From Lacisediminihabitans profunda (GTDB lineage: Bacteria; Actinomycetota; Actinomycetes; Actinomycetales; Microbacteriaceae), in contig NZ_VRMG01000004.1 of assembly GCF_008040105.1 (NCBI RefSeq), forward strand, positions 355,256 through 419,255: a DNA stretch of 64,000 nucleotides, written 5' to 3'. This document shows positions 38,256 to 46,332 of this stretch, in pieces. Position 1 is the first letter of the stretch; each line of letters opens with the position of its first letter. The translations under genes and the position numbers were made by a program. Below the pieces are notes generated by a model that saw only the letters and a list, made by a program, of their open reading frames with translations, did no database searches and was not told the DNA's origin.

Positions 38256-39884
38256 ATGAGCGAATCCGTCAACCTCCCGGCACTCGGTGAGAGTGTCACC
38301 GAGGGTACGGTTACCCGCTGGTTGAAGAACGTGGGCGACCGCGTGGAGGTCGACGAGCCGCTGCTCGAAGTGTCGACCGACAAGGTCGACACCGAGATCC
38401 CCTCACCCATCGCCGGAGTGATCGAAGCGATCCTCGTCGCGGAGGATGAGACGGTGGAGGTCGGCACCCCGCTCGTGACCATCGGAGACGGAACCGCCCC
38501 GGCAGCGGAGGCGCCCGCCGCCCCCGCGCAGGAGCCAGTGCCGGCGGAGGCCGCCCCGGTCGCCGCGCCCGCCGCGGCACCGGCAGCCGAATCCCCCGCC
38601 CCGGCCTTCGCACCGGAGCCCACGCCCGCCTACGCCCCCGCGCCGACCCCGGCCTTCGCGCCGGCGCCGGCGTACGCTCCGAACGCGGCCTCGGTCGCCG
38701 CACCGGCCGTGCCGGCCGAGGCGCCCATTGCCGAGGTGCCGTCGACGGAGGCCCCCGCCCCCGTGGAGGCGCCCGCCGCCCCCCAGGCGCCGGTCGCGCA
38801 GCCGGCCGCGCCGGTCCAGCCCGCTCCCGTCGCCGCGCCGGTCGAGACAGCGCCGGTCGAGACAGCACCGGTCGAGACAGCACCGGTTGAGGCCGCGCCG
38901 GTCGAGGCCGCGCCGGTCGAGGCCGCGCCGGTCGAGGCCGCGCCGGCTCCCGCCGCCGAGACCACGCCGTCGGTCTCCACCGTGTCGAACTCCGGCTACG
39001 TCACCCCGCTCGTTCGCAAGCTCGCCAACGAAAAGGGAATCGACCTCGCCACGGTGTCCGGCACGGGTGTCGGCGGTCGTATCCGCAAGGAGGACCTCGT
39101 CGTGGCTGCGGCTCCCGCGCCCGAGGCGGCACCGACGCCGGTCGCGCCCGCCGCGCTCGAGACGTCCCCGCTTCGTGGCACGAGCGTCCCCATGTCGCGG
39201 CTCCGCAAGGTGATCGCCGAGCGCGCGGTCATCTCGATGCAGTCGTCAGCCCAGCTCACCTCGGTCGTCGAGGTCGACGTGACGCTCGTCGCCAACTATC
39301 GCGACCGAGTGAAGGCCGAGTTCCAGCAGAAGACGGGCCTCAAGCTCACCTTCCTGCCGTTCTTCGCACTCGCCGCGGCCGAGGCGCTCAAGGCATACCC
39401 GATCATCAACGCGACGATCGATGGCGACACCATCGTCTACCCGGCGCAGGAGAACATCTCCATCGCCGTCGACACCGAGCGCGGCCTTCTCACACCGGTG
39501 ATCCGTGACGCGGGCGCCCTCGATCTGGCCGGCCTCGCCGCCCAGATCGCCGACCTGGCGGCCCGCACGCGCGACAACAAGCTGAAGCCGGACGAGCTCG
39601 CCGGAGGCACCTTCACGCTCACGAACACCGGATCGCGTGGTGCCCTGTTCGACACGCCGATCGTGTTCCTGCCGCAGTCCGCGATCCTCGGCACGGGCAT
39701 CGTGGCCAAGAAGCCCGTCGTGGTGACGAGCGGTGGACTCGACGCGATCGCCATCCGGTCGACGGTCTATCTGGCCCTCTCCTACGATCACCGGATCGTG
39801 GATGGCGCGGATGCCGCCCGCTTCCTTGTCGCGGTGAAGAACAGACTCGAGGGCGGCGACTTCGCCGGAAACCTCGGCGTCTAG
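38256..39884 (+). CDS. sucB: 2-oxo-acid dehydrogenase E2 component (dihydrolipoamide succinyltransferase type)
   Basis: This 542-residue E2 core protein has one N-terminal lipoyl domain (residues 1-80) with the lipoylated Lys in [15 protein letters not shown] long Ala/Pro linker follows (about 85-240). The peripheral subunit-binding domain is at about 248-285 ([17 protein letters not shown] then [13 protein letters not shown]). The acyltransferase domain ends in the catalytic [16 protein letters not shown]. It is labelled sucB by similarity to the 2-oxoglutarate complex E2, but actinobacteria often share this E2 with the pyruvate complex, so its exact complex is uncertain. The linker contains a seven-unit 15-bp tandem repeat. 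ATG with AAAGGAG upstream. Confidence 0.92.
   Translation: MSESVNLPALGESVTEGTVTRWLKNVGDRVEVDEPLLEVSTDKVDTEIPSPIAGVIEAILVAEDETVEVGTPLVTIGDGTAPAAEAPAAPAQEPVPAEAAPVAAPAAAPAAESPAPAFAPEPTPAYAPAPTPAFAPAPAYAPNAASVAAPAVPAEAPIAEVPSTEAPAPVEAPAAPQAPVAQPAAPVQPAPVAAPVETAPVETAPVETAPVEAAPVEAAPVEAAPVEAAPAPAAETTPSVSTVSNSGYVTPLVRKLANEKGIDLATVSGTGVGGRIRKEDLVVAAAPAPEAAPTPVAPAALETSPLRGTSVPMSRLRKVIAERAVISMQSSAQLTSVVEVDVTLVANYRDRVKAEFQQKTGLKLTFLPFFALAAAEALKAYPIINATIDGDTIVYPAQENISIAVDTERGLLTPVIRDAGALDLAGLAAQIADLAARTRDNKLKPDELAGGTFTLTNTGSRGALFDTPIVFLPQSAILGTGIVAKKPVVVTSGGLDAIAIRSTVYLALSYDHRIVDGADAARFLVAVKNRLEGGDFAGNLGV
38841..38945 (+). repeat. Seven 15-bp tandem units inside the sucB linker
   Basis: Seven contiguous units of the pattern GTCGAG(AC/GC)(A/C)G(C)(A/G)CCG encode seven repeats of Val-Glu-(Thr/Ala)-Ala-Pro. 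The first three units code for Thr and the last four for Ala at the third position. Such an in-frame array can change length by slippage and would vary the linker length between the lipoyl and binding domains without breaking the protein. Confidence 0.9.
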
Positions 39885-39911
39885 GCACTCTTCGATCGTG
39901 TGACCTGACCG

Positions 39912-39947
39912 TCGCCCCCGACCGGCCGAAAGGCTAGCCGGGGGCGA
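39912..39947. terminator. Bidirectional hairpin terminator after sucB
   Basis: TCGCCCCCG...CGGCC-GAAA-GGCTAG...CGGGGGCGA forms a long stem with a GAAA tetraloop. It lies 27 bases past the sucB stop. The stop codon of the leftward pseudokinase gene (39934-39936) is inside it, so the hairpin serves both convergent genes. Confidence 0.7.
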
Positions 39948-41454
39948 TGTCGCGTATCCGCCAGCCGGCGGAGCCCCGCACCAGCAGCAGCGACGCCGGG
40001 GGCGATCCGCTCGAACCAACGATCCTGACCATCGCCGAGTCCCCCAAGCGCTGGACGAGTTCGGCGTGGTCGGCCGCCATCGGCGCCGGCGTCCGCCGGT
40101 CCTGCTGGGCGGTGCGAATCAGATTCTCGTCCGCCTCGATGGCCGCTGAGCCGGCCTGGTCCACCGAGTCGAGACACTGCACAGACAGACCCTCGATGCA
40201 CGCGGCACGCGCGGCCAGGAGAGCCATCGAGGCCGCCGCCGGGTCATCCGACCCGATCGCCGCCGAGTCACCCGCCGACGGCGACGCGGAGGTGCCGGCC
40301 GCCCCGCTCCTGGCCGGCGTCGCGGCGCCCGACGGCTCGGCTACCCGTCCCCGCGCCGGGGTCGCCGAACCGGCGGGTGCGAGAAGCGCTACCGCCAGCA
40401 CGAGTGCGACCAGCCCGGCCGCTCCGCCCACCCAGACCGGTCGACGGACCCCGGCAAGGGAGCGCCGTAGCCGCTCCCGGAGTCGCTCGAGATCGCCGGC
40501 CGGGAACCCGAGGTTCGGCTGATCTCGCGCGCCTTCACTCCCGTTCCCCGCCGACGACCGGTGCACCCGTCGCCGGATGGTCGCCGACCTCGAGGTCGCC
40601 GGGGGGAACGAGCTCGGTGCCCCCGCTCCGTCGTCCGGTCGGGATTGCCGCCAGGCATCCCCCTGCACGGCGTCCAGCCGCCCGGGAAGGCGCGGTGGAC
40701 GGCGCTCGGCGGCCGGGCCGTCGAGGTCGAGCGGGAGCGCCGGGGCGACGGCGAAGACCCGTTCGGCGAGTTGCCGCGGAAAGTCATGGGCGTTCTCGAC
40801 GCGGTCGAAGGACTGCAGCCAGTCGAGCAGGGCGACGTGTGCCGGGCGGTGGCCGGCCGGTGCGACCCGGGCGAGCACGGTGTGCACCAGATCGACGAGG
40901 GCGTCGAGGTCTCGCGCCACCCACGGATCGTCGGAGAGTTGTGCCGGGGTCAGGCTGCGCCCGCGCGGGTCGGCGGGCAGCGAACCGATGAGGTGCGCGC
41001 TGCCGAATCCCGCCACGACCGGGGCGCCCACGTGGTCGAGCAGCACCGACGAGAGTCGCAGCGCCCCGTGCGCCACCCCGAGGCGGTGGAGTTCCCCCAC
41101 CGCCTCGACCACGGGCACGAGGGCCGTCACGGCCTCGCCCTCGTCAATCGTCGACCGCTCGGCGAGCACCCGGCCCAGGCTCGACGCCCCGAGGCGCGGG
41201 AGAATCAGGCACGGCCTGCCGTCGCCGACGATGGCCAGATCCCTCAGCTCGACGATGTGGCGCGCCGAGACTCGCGCGAGAGCCTCGATCTCGGTGTCGA
41301 TGCTCTGCAGCGGCGTCGTGGACCGGTAGAGCTTGATCGCGGCCGTGCGGTCGGGACGCGGCGCGGCATCCGACCCCGCGTGGCCGAGGAACACCTCGGC
41401 GCGCTCGCCCTCACCGAGCTTGCGCACGAGCCGATAGCCGCCGACGGATTCCAC
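39934..41454 (-). CDS. Membrane-anchored serine/threonine pseudokinase
   Basis: This 506-residue protein has an N-terminal domain related to bacterial Ser/Thr kinases (residues 5-270). A degenerate glycine loop ([16 protein letters not shown]) and the ATP-binding lysine Lys41 (AAIKLYRS) are present. The catalytic-loop HRD...N is [12 protein letters not shown] and the metal-binding DFG is GFGSAHL, so the catalytic Asp, Asn and the DFG Asp are all gone and phosphotransfer is not expected. A basic linker leads to one transmembrane helix (about 342-365, [20 protein letters not shown]), followed by an Ala/Ser-rich segment and an extracytoplasmic domain with two Cys in [17 protein letters not shown]. 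The GTG start gives ESVGGYRLV. It could be a peptidoglycan- or division-linked scaffold, but there is no direct evidence for this. Confidence 0.8.
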   Translation of the reverse strand: MESVGGYRLVRKLGEGERAEVFLGHAGSDAAPRPDRTAAIKLYRSTTPLQSIDTEIEALARVSARHIVELRDLAIVGDGRPCLILPRLGASSLGRVLAERSTIDEGEAVTALVPVVEAVGELHRLGVAHGALRLSSVLLDHVGAPVVAGFGSAHLIGSLPADPRGRSLTPAQLSDDPWVARDLDALVDLVHTVLARVAPAGHRPAHVALLDWLQSFDRVENAHDFPRQLAERVFAVAPALPLDLDGPAAERRPPRLPGRLDAVQGDAWRQSRPDDGAGAPSSFPPATSRSATIRRRVHRSSAGNGSEGARDQPNLGFPAGDLERLRERLRRSLAGVRRPVWVGGAAGLVALVLAVALLAPAGSATPARGRVAEPSGAATPARSGAAGTSASPSAGDSAAIGSDDPAAASMALLAARAACIEGLSVQCLDSVDQAGSAAIEADENLIRTAQQDRRTPAPMAADHAELVQRLGDSAMVRIVGSSGSPPASLLLVRGSAGWRIRDIAPG

Positions 41455-41571
41455 GCTGCAATGATGATCGCGGGGCCGAGCGAGACGGCCGGTGGCGCGC
41501 GCGAGGTGGACAACCGGAGGAGGAAGGTGCCGGGAGAGGAGCGGTGCCCGATCGCGGGATAGGCTTGTCGC

Positions 41572-42198
41572 GTGATCGACTATGTCGTCGCGGGGCTAAG
41601 CGCCAACTCCGTGCCGTACTTGGAAGCCCTCGAGCTTCAACGCGCAACCCATCGTTCCGTCGTCGACGGGACATCCCCAGACACGGTCATCTTCCTGGAG
41701 CATCCGTCGGTCTACACGGCCGGCAAGCGCACCGAGGACTCCGAGCGGCCGTCAGACGGCACTCCGGTGATCGACGTGGACCGGGGAGGCAAGATCACCT
41801 GGCACGGGCCAGGACAGCTCGTCGGGTATCCCATCCTCCGGCTGCCCAACCCGATCGACGTCGTCGGCTACGTGCGCCGCCTCGAGGCGATGCTCATCGA
41901 TGTGCTGGCCGAACTCGGCGTCGAGTCGGGCCGGGTCGAGGGTCGCTCCGGGGTGTGGATCGACGGCAACGACAAGATCGCCGCGATCGGCATCCGGGTC
42001 GCCGAGGGCGTGACGATGCACGGCTTCTCGCTCAACTGCAGCAACGACTTCGCCGCCTACGATTCGATCGTCGCGTGCGGTCTCGCCGACGCCGGGGTCA
42101 CCTCGATTTCCCGCATCCTCGGTCGCCGGGTCGACCCCGCCGACGTTGTTCCGATCATCCAGCGCCACTTCTCGATCGTGGCCGGAGTGACCGCGTGA
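41572..42198 (+). CDS. lipB: Octanoyltransferase
   Basis: This 208-residue enzyme moves octanoyl groups from acyl carrier protein to lipoyl domains. Conserved motifs are [32 protein letters not shown], and the catalytic Lys and Cys in [10 protein letters not shown] and [17 protein letters not shown] start. It overlaps lipA by four bases (GTGA) and is part of a lipoate synthesis operon placed close to lpdA and sucB, the users of the cofactor. Divergent from the pseudokinase. Confidence 0.96.
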   Translation: MIDYVVAGLSANSVPYLEALELQRATHRSVVDGTSPDTVIFLEHPSVYTAGKRTEDSERPSDGTPVIDVDRGGKITWHGPGQLVGYPILRLPNPIDVVGYVRRLEAMLIDVLAELGVESGRVEGRSGVWIDGNDKIAAIGIRVAEGVTMHGFSLNCSNDFAAYDSIVACGLADAGVTSISRILGRRVDPADVVPIIQRHFSIVAGVTA

Positions 42199-43184
42199 GC
42201 GCGCCGACCGAGGGCCGCAAGCTTCTGCGCCTCGAGGTGCGAAACGCCGAGACCCCGATCGAGCGCAAGCCGGAGTGGATCAAGACCCGCGCCAGGATGG
42301 GCCCCGAATACCTGCAGCTGCAGCAGCTGGTGAAGAGCGAGAACCTGCACACCGTGTGCCAGGAGGCCGGCTGCCCCAACATCTTCGAGTGCTGGGAAGA
42401 CCGTGAGGCCACGTTCCTGATCGGAGGCTCGCAGTGCACGCGTCGCTGCGACTTCTGCCAGATCGACACCGGAAAGCCGGCCGACTACGACACCGACGAG
42501 CCGCGACGAGTGGCCGAGTCGGTCGTCGCGATGAACCTCCGATACGCCACCGTCACGGGCGTGGCCCGGGATGACCTGCCAGACGAGGGCGCGTGGCTGC
42601 ACGCCGAGACGGTGCGACAGATCCACTCCCAGTCGCCGGGAACCGGGGTCGAGATCCTCGCGACCGACTTCTCCGGCAACCCCGACCTGCTCGGCGAGGT
42701 GTTCTCCTCCCGCCCGGAGGTCTTCGCGCACAACGTGGAGACGGTGCCCAGGATCTTCAAGCGCATCCGCCCGGCATTCCGCTACGAGCGATCGCTCGAC
42801 GTGCTCACCCAGGGCCGCGCGGCCGGTCTCATCACCAAGTCGAACCTCATTCTCGGCATGGGCGAGGAGCGCGCCGAAGTCAGCCAGGCGCTGCAGGATC
42901 TTCACGACGCCGGCACCGACATCATCACCATCACCCAGTACCTACGGCCCTCTCCCAGACACCTTCCGGTTGCCCGCTGGGTGCGGCCGGAGGAATTCGT
43001 GGAGATGAAGGAAGAGGCCGAGGCCATCGGATTCCTCGGCGTGCTCGCCGGGCCGCTCGTGCGCTCGTCCTACCGCGCCGGCCGCCTGTGGGCCCAGTCG
43101 ATGCGGAGCAAGGGCCGCGAGGTGCCGGAGCAGCTGCGTCACCTTTCCGATGCGTCCCTTGGCTTTGCTCAGGCCGTATCCTAG
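42195..43184 (+). CDS. lipA: Lipoyl synthase
   Basis: This 329-residue radical-SAM enzyme inserts two sulfurs into octanoyl groups on E2 and GcvH proteins. The auxiliary [4Fe-4S] cluster Cys residues are in [20 protein letters not shown], and the radical-SAM CxxxCxxC is in [15 protein letters not shown]. The C-terminal RSSYRAG supplies the Ser ligand. The GTG at 42195 overlaps the lipB stop. The same frame runs further upstream but only as a shadow of lipB. It is followed 4 bases later by a DUF4191 gene, the usual actinobacterial order. Confidence 0.97.
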   Translation: MSAPTEGRKLLRLEVRNAETPIERKPEWIKTRARMGPEYLQLQQLVKSENLHTVCQEAGCPNIFECWEDREATFLIGGSQCTRRCDFCQIDTGKPADYDTDEPRRVAESVVAMNLRYATVTGVARDDLPDEGAWLHAETVRQIHSQSPGTGVEILATDFSGNPDLLGEVFSSRPEVFAHNVETVPRIFKRIRPAFRYERSLDVLTQGRAAGLITKSNLILGMGEERAEVSQALQDLHDAGTDIITITQYLRPSPRHLPVARWVRPEEFVEMKEEAEAIGFLGVLAGPLVRSSYRAGRLWAQSMRSKGREVPEQLRHLSDASLGFAQAVS

Positions 43185-43188
43185 GAAC

Positions 43189-43902
43189 ATGGCACGCACG
43201 AAAGACTCCGCTCCCAAGCCGGCGAAAGAGCCCGGCCGTCTGAAGCAGATGTACCAGGTCTTCCAGATGACCCGACGGTACGACTCGAACGCGGTCTGGT
43301 GGATGGCCCTCGCCGTGCTCGCGCCGATCCTCGTCGGAATCGTGGCCGGCTTCATCCTCTCCCCCGACTCCACGTTCGGCTTCGTGCTGTGGATCGTGGC
43401 CGGGGTGCTCGGCGGCGTGCTGCTCTTCCTGATCGTGCTCGGCCGTCGCGCCGAGAAGGCCGCGTACTCACAGATCGAGGGCCAGCCAGGAGCCGTGGGC
43501 GCCGTGCTGAAGAGCTCGCTGCGGCGCGGCTGGACCGCGAGCGAAATGCCGGTCGCGGTGAGCCCGAAGACCCAGGACGCGGTCTATCGCGCCGTCGGCA
43601 ACGGCGGGGTGGTGCTGATCGGAGAGGGTCCGAAGTCGCGCACCCAGAAGATGCTCGACGAGGAACGGCGCCGCATCACCCGCATCCTGCCGAACGTCGC
43701 GGTCAATTTCCTGCATGTCGGCCCCGATGAAGACGCGGTGCCGCTGCACAAGCTCGCCGGCCGGATGGCAAGGTTCAAGCGGACGCTCAACAAGGCCGAG
43801 ATCTACGCCGTGAGCAACCGACTGAGCTCGCTCGGCAAGAACCAGCTTCCGATTCCCAAGGGCGTCGACCCGATGCGCGCCAGGGCTCCCCGCCCGCGCT
43901 AG
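43189..43902 (+). CDS. DUF4191 membrane protein
   Basis: This 237-residue protein of the actinobacterial DUF4191 family is almost always found just after lipA. After a basic N-terminus (KEPGRLKQMYQVFQMTRRYD), two transmembrane helices follow (WWMALAVLAPILVGIVAGFIL and FVLWIVAGVLGGVLLFLIVL). The soluble cytosolic domain contains AEKAAYSQIEGQPGAVG then VLKSSLRRGWTASEMPVAV and ends with basic residues. Its function is unknown. The link with lipoate synthesis is conserved but unexplained. The ATG at 43189 is chosen because an upstream frame overlaps lipA. Confidence 0.9.
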   Translation: MARTKDSAPKPAKEPGRLKQMYQVFQMTRRYDSNAVWWMALAVLAPILVGIVAGFILSPDSTFGFVLWIVAGVLGGVLLFLIVLGRRAEKAAYSQIEGQPGAVGAVLKSSLRRGWTASEMPVAVSPKTQDAVYRAVGNGGVVLIGEGPKSRTQKMLDEERRRITRILPNVAVNFLHVGPDEDAVPLHKLAGRMARFKRTLNKAEIYAVSNRLSSLGKNQLPIPKGVDPMRARAPRPR

Positions 43903-44029
43903 CCTCTGTTCGCCGGGCGCACCGCGGCGGGCAGCCGCAATTGTGCCCGTTCGACGCGATCGTGCCCGGTCGCCGCGCCACAATCGCGACAAAGGGCATC
44001 GCGTGCGACGGTGCGGTGGGCAGCGCCAA

Positions 44030-44473
44030 CTAGCGGCGAACGAGCACCGTTCCGGCGAGGCGGTCGTGGAATCCACGCTGGTCTCGGTCCCAGATGAGCG
44101 CGGGGATGCCGATGCACAGGAAGACCGTGCGCACGGCCGGCCTCCACACCCCGATCCAGCCGGGCACCAGCGGAACCAGCCGCATCCCGAGCAGGAGGTG
44201 TCCGACGCTTCCGCCGAGCAGCGCGAGGAACACGATCTGCAGAATCGCGAAGATCGCCAGGATCGTGAAGGGGTCCGGCGAGGCTCCCGGCGTGCTGAAG
44301 AACACCCACGCGAGCAGATAGGCGAGACCCCAGTCGATCACCAGGGCGGCGACGCGGCGGCCGAGCCGGGCGACGGATCTCGGCCCGGATTCCGGTAGAC
44401 CGAGGCGACGTCCCGGCCAGTCCCCCGCTTCCCGATCGGCGCTTTTCGAATCGGGCGAAAGGGGGGATGCCAT
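44030..44473 (-). CDS. RDD family membrane protein
   Basis: This 147-residue protein carries the RDD domain. The first helix contains [21 protein letters not shown] (Arg and Asp of the motif). A second helix ([17 protein letters not shown]) and a third follow, with [10 protein letters not shown] and [12 protein letters not shown] at the end. The family is loosely linked to membrane transport or compatible-solute handling. The N-terminal 40 residues are hydrophilic. It is divergent from glnA, and its upstream region contains the GlnR-type sites, so nitrogen control of both genes is conceivable. Confidence 0.9.
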   Translation of the reverse strand: MASPLSPDSKSADREAGDWPGRRLGLPESGPRSVARLGRRVAALVIDWGLAYLLAWVFFSTPGASPDPFTILAIFAILQIVFLALLGGSVGHLLLGMRLVPLVPGWIGVWRPAVRTVFLCIGIPALIWDRDQRGFHDRLAGTVLVRR

Positions 44474-44501
44474 GGCTTAATCCTACGGCCAGCGCCCAGC
44501 C

Positions 44502-44539
44502 GTAACATGCCGGAAACAATAGCGACACCATGGCGAAAC
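44502..44539 (+). promoter_or_regulatory. Double GlnR-type operator upstream of glnA
   Basis: Four half-sites are spaced exactly as in GlnR operators of actinobacteria: GTAAC (44502-44506), six bases, GAAAC (44513-44517), six bases, GACAC (44524-44528), six bases, GAAAC (44535-44539). The published consensus is gTnAC-n6-GaAAC, and here it occurs twice in register with 22-base periodicity. It lies 70-107 bases before the glnA ATG, so nitrogen-responsive control by a GlnR-like OmpR-type regulator is very likely. Confidence 0.8.
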
Positions 44540-44608
44540 CCCGTCGGCCTAGCCTCGCTATGGCTGTATTTGCCGCCGACCCGTACCAAGCTCATTGGAG
44601 TCCTTCAC

Positions 44609-46033
44609 ATGTTCAGTGATTCTTCAGAAGTGCTCAAGTTCATCAAGGACACTGACGTCAAGTTCCTTGATCTTCGTTTCACCGATCTCCCCGGTGTGCA
44701 GCAGCATTTCAATATCCCCGCCTCGACCGTCGATGAGGAGTTCTTCTCGGTCGGGCAGATGTTCGATGGTTCATCCATCCGTGGATTCGCATCCATCCAC
44801 GAGTCGGACATGCAGCTCATCCCCGACGTGACCACGGCCTACATCGACCCGTTCCGCGTCGAGCGCACGCTGATCATGGTCTTCGACATCTACAACCCGC
44901 GCAACGGCGAGATCTACGGCCGCGACCCGCGCCAGGTGGCCAAAAAGGCGGAGAAGTACCTCGCCTCCACGGGCATCGCCGACACCGCCTTCTTCGCCCC
45001 CGAGGCCGAGTTCTACGTCTTCGACGACGTGCGCTACGAGGTCAAGCAGAACGGTTCGTTCTGGAAGGTCGACTCCGACGAGGGCGCCTGGAACTCCGGC
45101 CGCGAGGAAGACGGCGGAAACCTCGCCAACAAGACGCCATACAAGGGCGGCTACTTCCCGGTGAGCCCGATCGACAAGCAGGCCGACCTTCGCGACGACA
45201 TGAGCCTCAAGCTCATCGACGCCGGCCTCATCCTCGAGCGCGCCCACCACGAGGTCGGCACCGGCGGCCAGGCGGAGATCAACTACCGCTTCAACACCAT
45301 GGTGAACGCGGCGGACGACCTGCTCAAGTTCAAATACATCATCAAGAACACCGCGGAGCAGTGGGGCAAGACCGCGACGTTCATGCCGAAGCCGCTCTTC
45401 GGCGACAACGGATCGGGCATGCACACCCACCAGTCCCTCTGGAACGACGGCGTGCCGCTGTTCTATGACGAGAAGGGCTACGGCGGGCTCAGCGACATCG
45501 CGCGCTGGTACATCGGAGGCCTGCTCAAGCACGCCCCGGCAGTGCTCGCGTTCACCAACCCGACGCTCAACTCGTACCGTCGACTGATCCCCGGCTTCGA
45601 GGCCCCGGTCAACCTGGTCTACTCGGCCGGCAACCGGTCGGCGTCGATCCGCATCCCGATCACAGGCACCAACCCCAAGGCGAAGCGCATCGAGTTCCGC
45701 GCGCCGGACGCCTCGGGTAACCCGTACCTCGCCTTCGCCGCGCAGCTCATGGCCGGCCTCGACGGAATCAAGAACCGCATCGAGCCGCACGAGCCGGTCG
45801 ACAAGGACCTGTACGAGCTCCCGCCAGAGGAGGCGAAGAACATCCCGCAGGTTCCCGCGTCTCTCGAGGAGGCCCTGCGCGCCCTCGAGGCCGACCACGA
45901 CTTCCTCACCGCAGGAAACGTGTTCACGCCCGACCTGATCCAGACCTGGATCTCGTACAAGCGCGACAAGGAAATCATCCCGGCCGCCCAGCGCCCCACC
46001 CCGTTCGAGTACGAGCTGTACTACAGCGTGTAG
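44609..46033 (+). CDS. glnA: Glutamine synthetase, type I (adenylylated form)
   Basis: This 474-residue enzyme makes glutamine from glutamate, ammonia and ATP as a dodecamer. Motifs include the N-terminal [17 protein letters not shown], metal Glu in [13 protein letters not shown], the ATP region [14 protein letters not shown], and the adenylylation tyrosine Tyr402 in [10 protein letters not shown]. Length and the Tyr site match the GlnA1 (I-beta) class controlled by GlnE, whose gene follows. ATG with TTGGAG upstream. The upstream frame up to 44507 is promoter sequence. A strong terminator ends the transcript at 46051-46083. Confidence 0.97.
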   Translation: MFSDSSEVLKFIKDTDVKFLDLRFTDLPGVQQHFNIPASTVDEEFFSVGQMFDGSSIRGFASIHESDMQLIPDVTTAYIDPFRVERTLIMVFDIYNPRNGEIYGRDPRQVAKKAEKYLASTGIADTAFFAPEAEFYVFDDVRYEVKQNGSFWKVDSDEGAWNSGREEDGGNLANKTPYKGGYFPVSPIDKQADLRDDMSLKLIDAGLILERAHHEVGTGGQAEINYRFNTMVNAADDLLKFKYIIKNTAEQWGKTATFMPKPLFGDNGSGMHTHQSLWNDGVPLFYDEKGYGGLSDIARWYIGGLLKHAPAVLAFTNPTLNSYRRLIPGFEAPVNLVYSAGNRSASIRIPITGTNPKAKRIEFRAPDASGNPYLAFAAQLMAGLDGIKNRIEPHEPVDKDLYELPPEEAKNIPQVPASLEEALRALEADHDFLTAGNVFTPDLIQTWISYKRDKEIIPAAQRPTPFEYELYYSV

Positions 46034-46050
46034 TCGTTCGGCGTAGACAC

Positions 46051-46083
46051 GGGCCGCATCCCCTCGGGGGTGCGGCCCTTTGT
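46051..46083 (+). terminator. Rho-independent terminator of glnA
   Basis: GGGCCGCA-TC-CCC / GGGG-G-TGCGGCCC forms a strong GC stem, followed by TTTG. It begins 17 bases after the glnA stop and is well placed for intrinsic termination. Confidence 0.85.
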
Positions 46084-46097
46084 CGTCCGCCCAGTGG

Positions 46098-46319
46098 TCA
46101 GGCTCCGACGAGCGTGCCCCAGTTGCGAAGCACGAGAGAGGCCGGGTAGGCCAGGAGCGGCGCGGGTGACGTGCCCAGACCGGTGAGCTTCCAGCCGGCC
46201 CGAGCGCCACGCGTGGGCGTCCCCGGGACGCCACGGAGTCGTACATCAAGTTCGTGGCCGGCCAGGGCCCGGCGGACCACATCGCGAAGGCCAAGTCCCT
46301 GCCCGATGCCGGGAGTCAC
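46098..46319 (-). pseudogene. Patchwork of gene remnants between glnA and glnE
   Basis: A 73-codon minus-strand frame just after glnE reads GWKLTGLGTSPAPLLAYPAS then LVLRNWGTLVGA at its C-terminus, where codons are strongly GC-biased at the third position. Its N-terminal half lacks that bias. In that half the opposite strand shows better codon bias in another frame, reading SYIKFVAGQGPADHIAKAKS then LPDAG near 46229-46305. I recognise neither. The simplest reading is that the interval contains the ends of two decayed genes, one per strand, rather than one small protein. A genuine small protein translated after glnE cannot be excluded. Confidence 0.3.
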
Positions 46320-46332
46320 TTCCGGAACCGGT

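Noticed and set aside
43903..44029. A possible third palindromic repeat family between DUF4191 and the RDD gene
   Set aside because: The gap has GTGCCCG words and partial complementarity, but I could not find equal-length copies or clear terminal inverted repeats elsewhere.
44771..46294. A 507-codon minus-strand frame opposite glnA
   Set aside because: Antisense shadow of glutamine synthetase.
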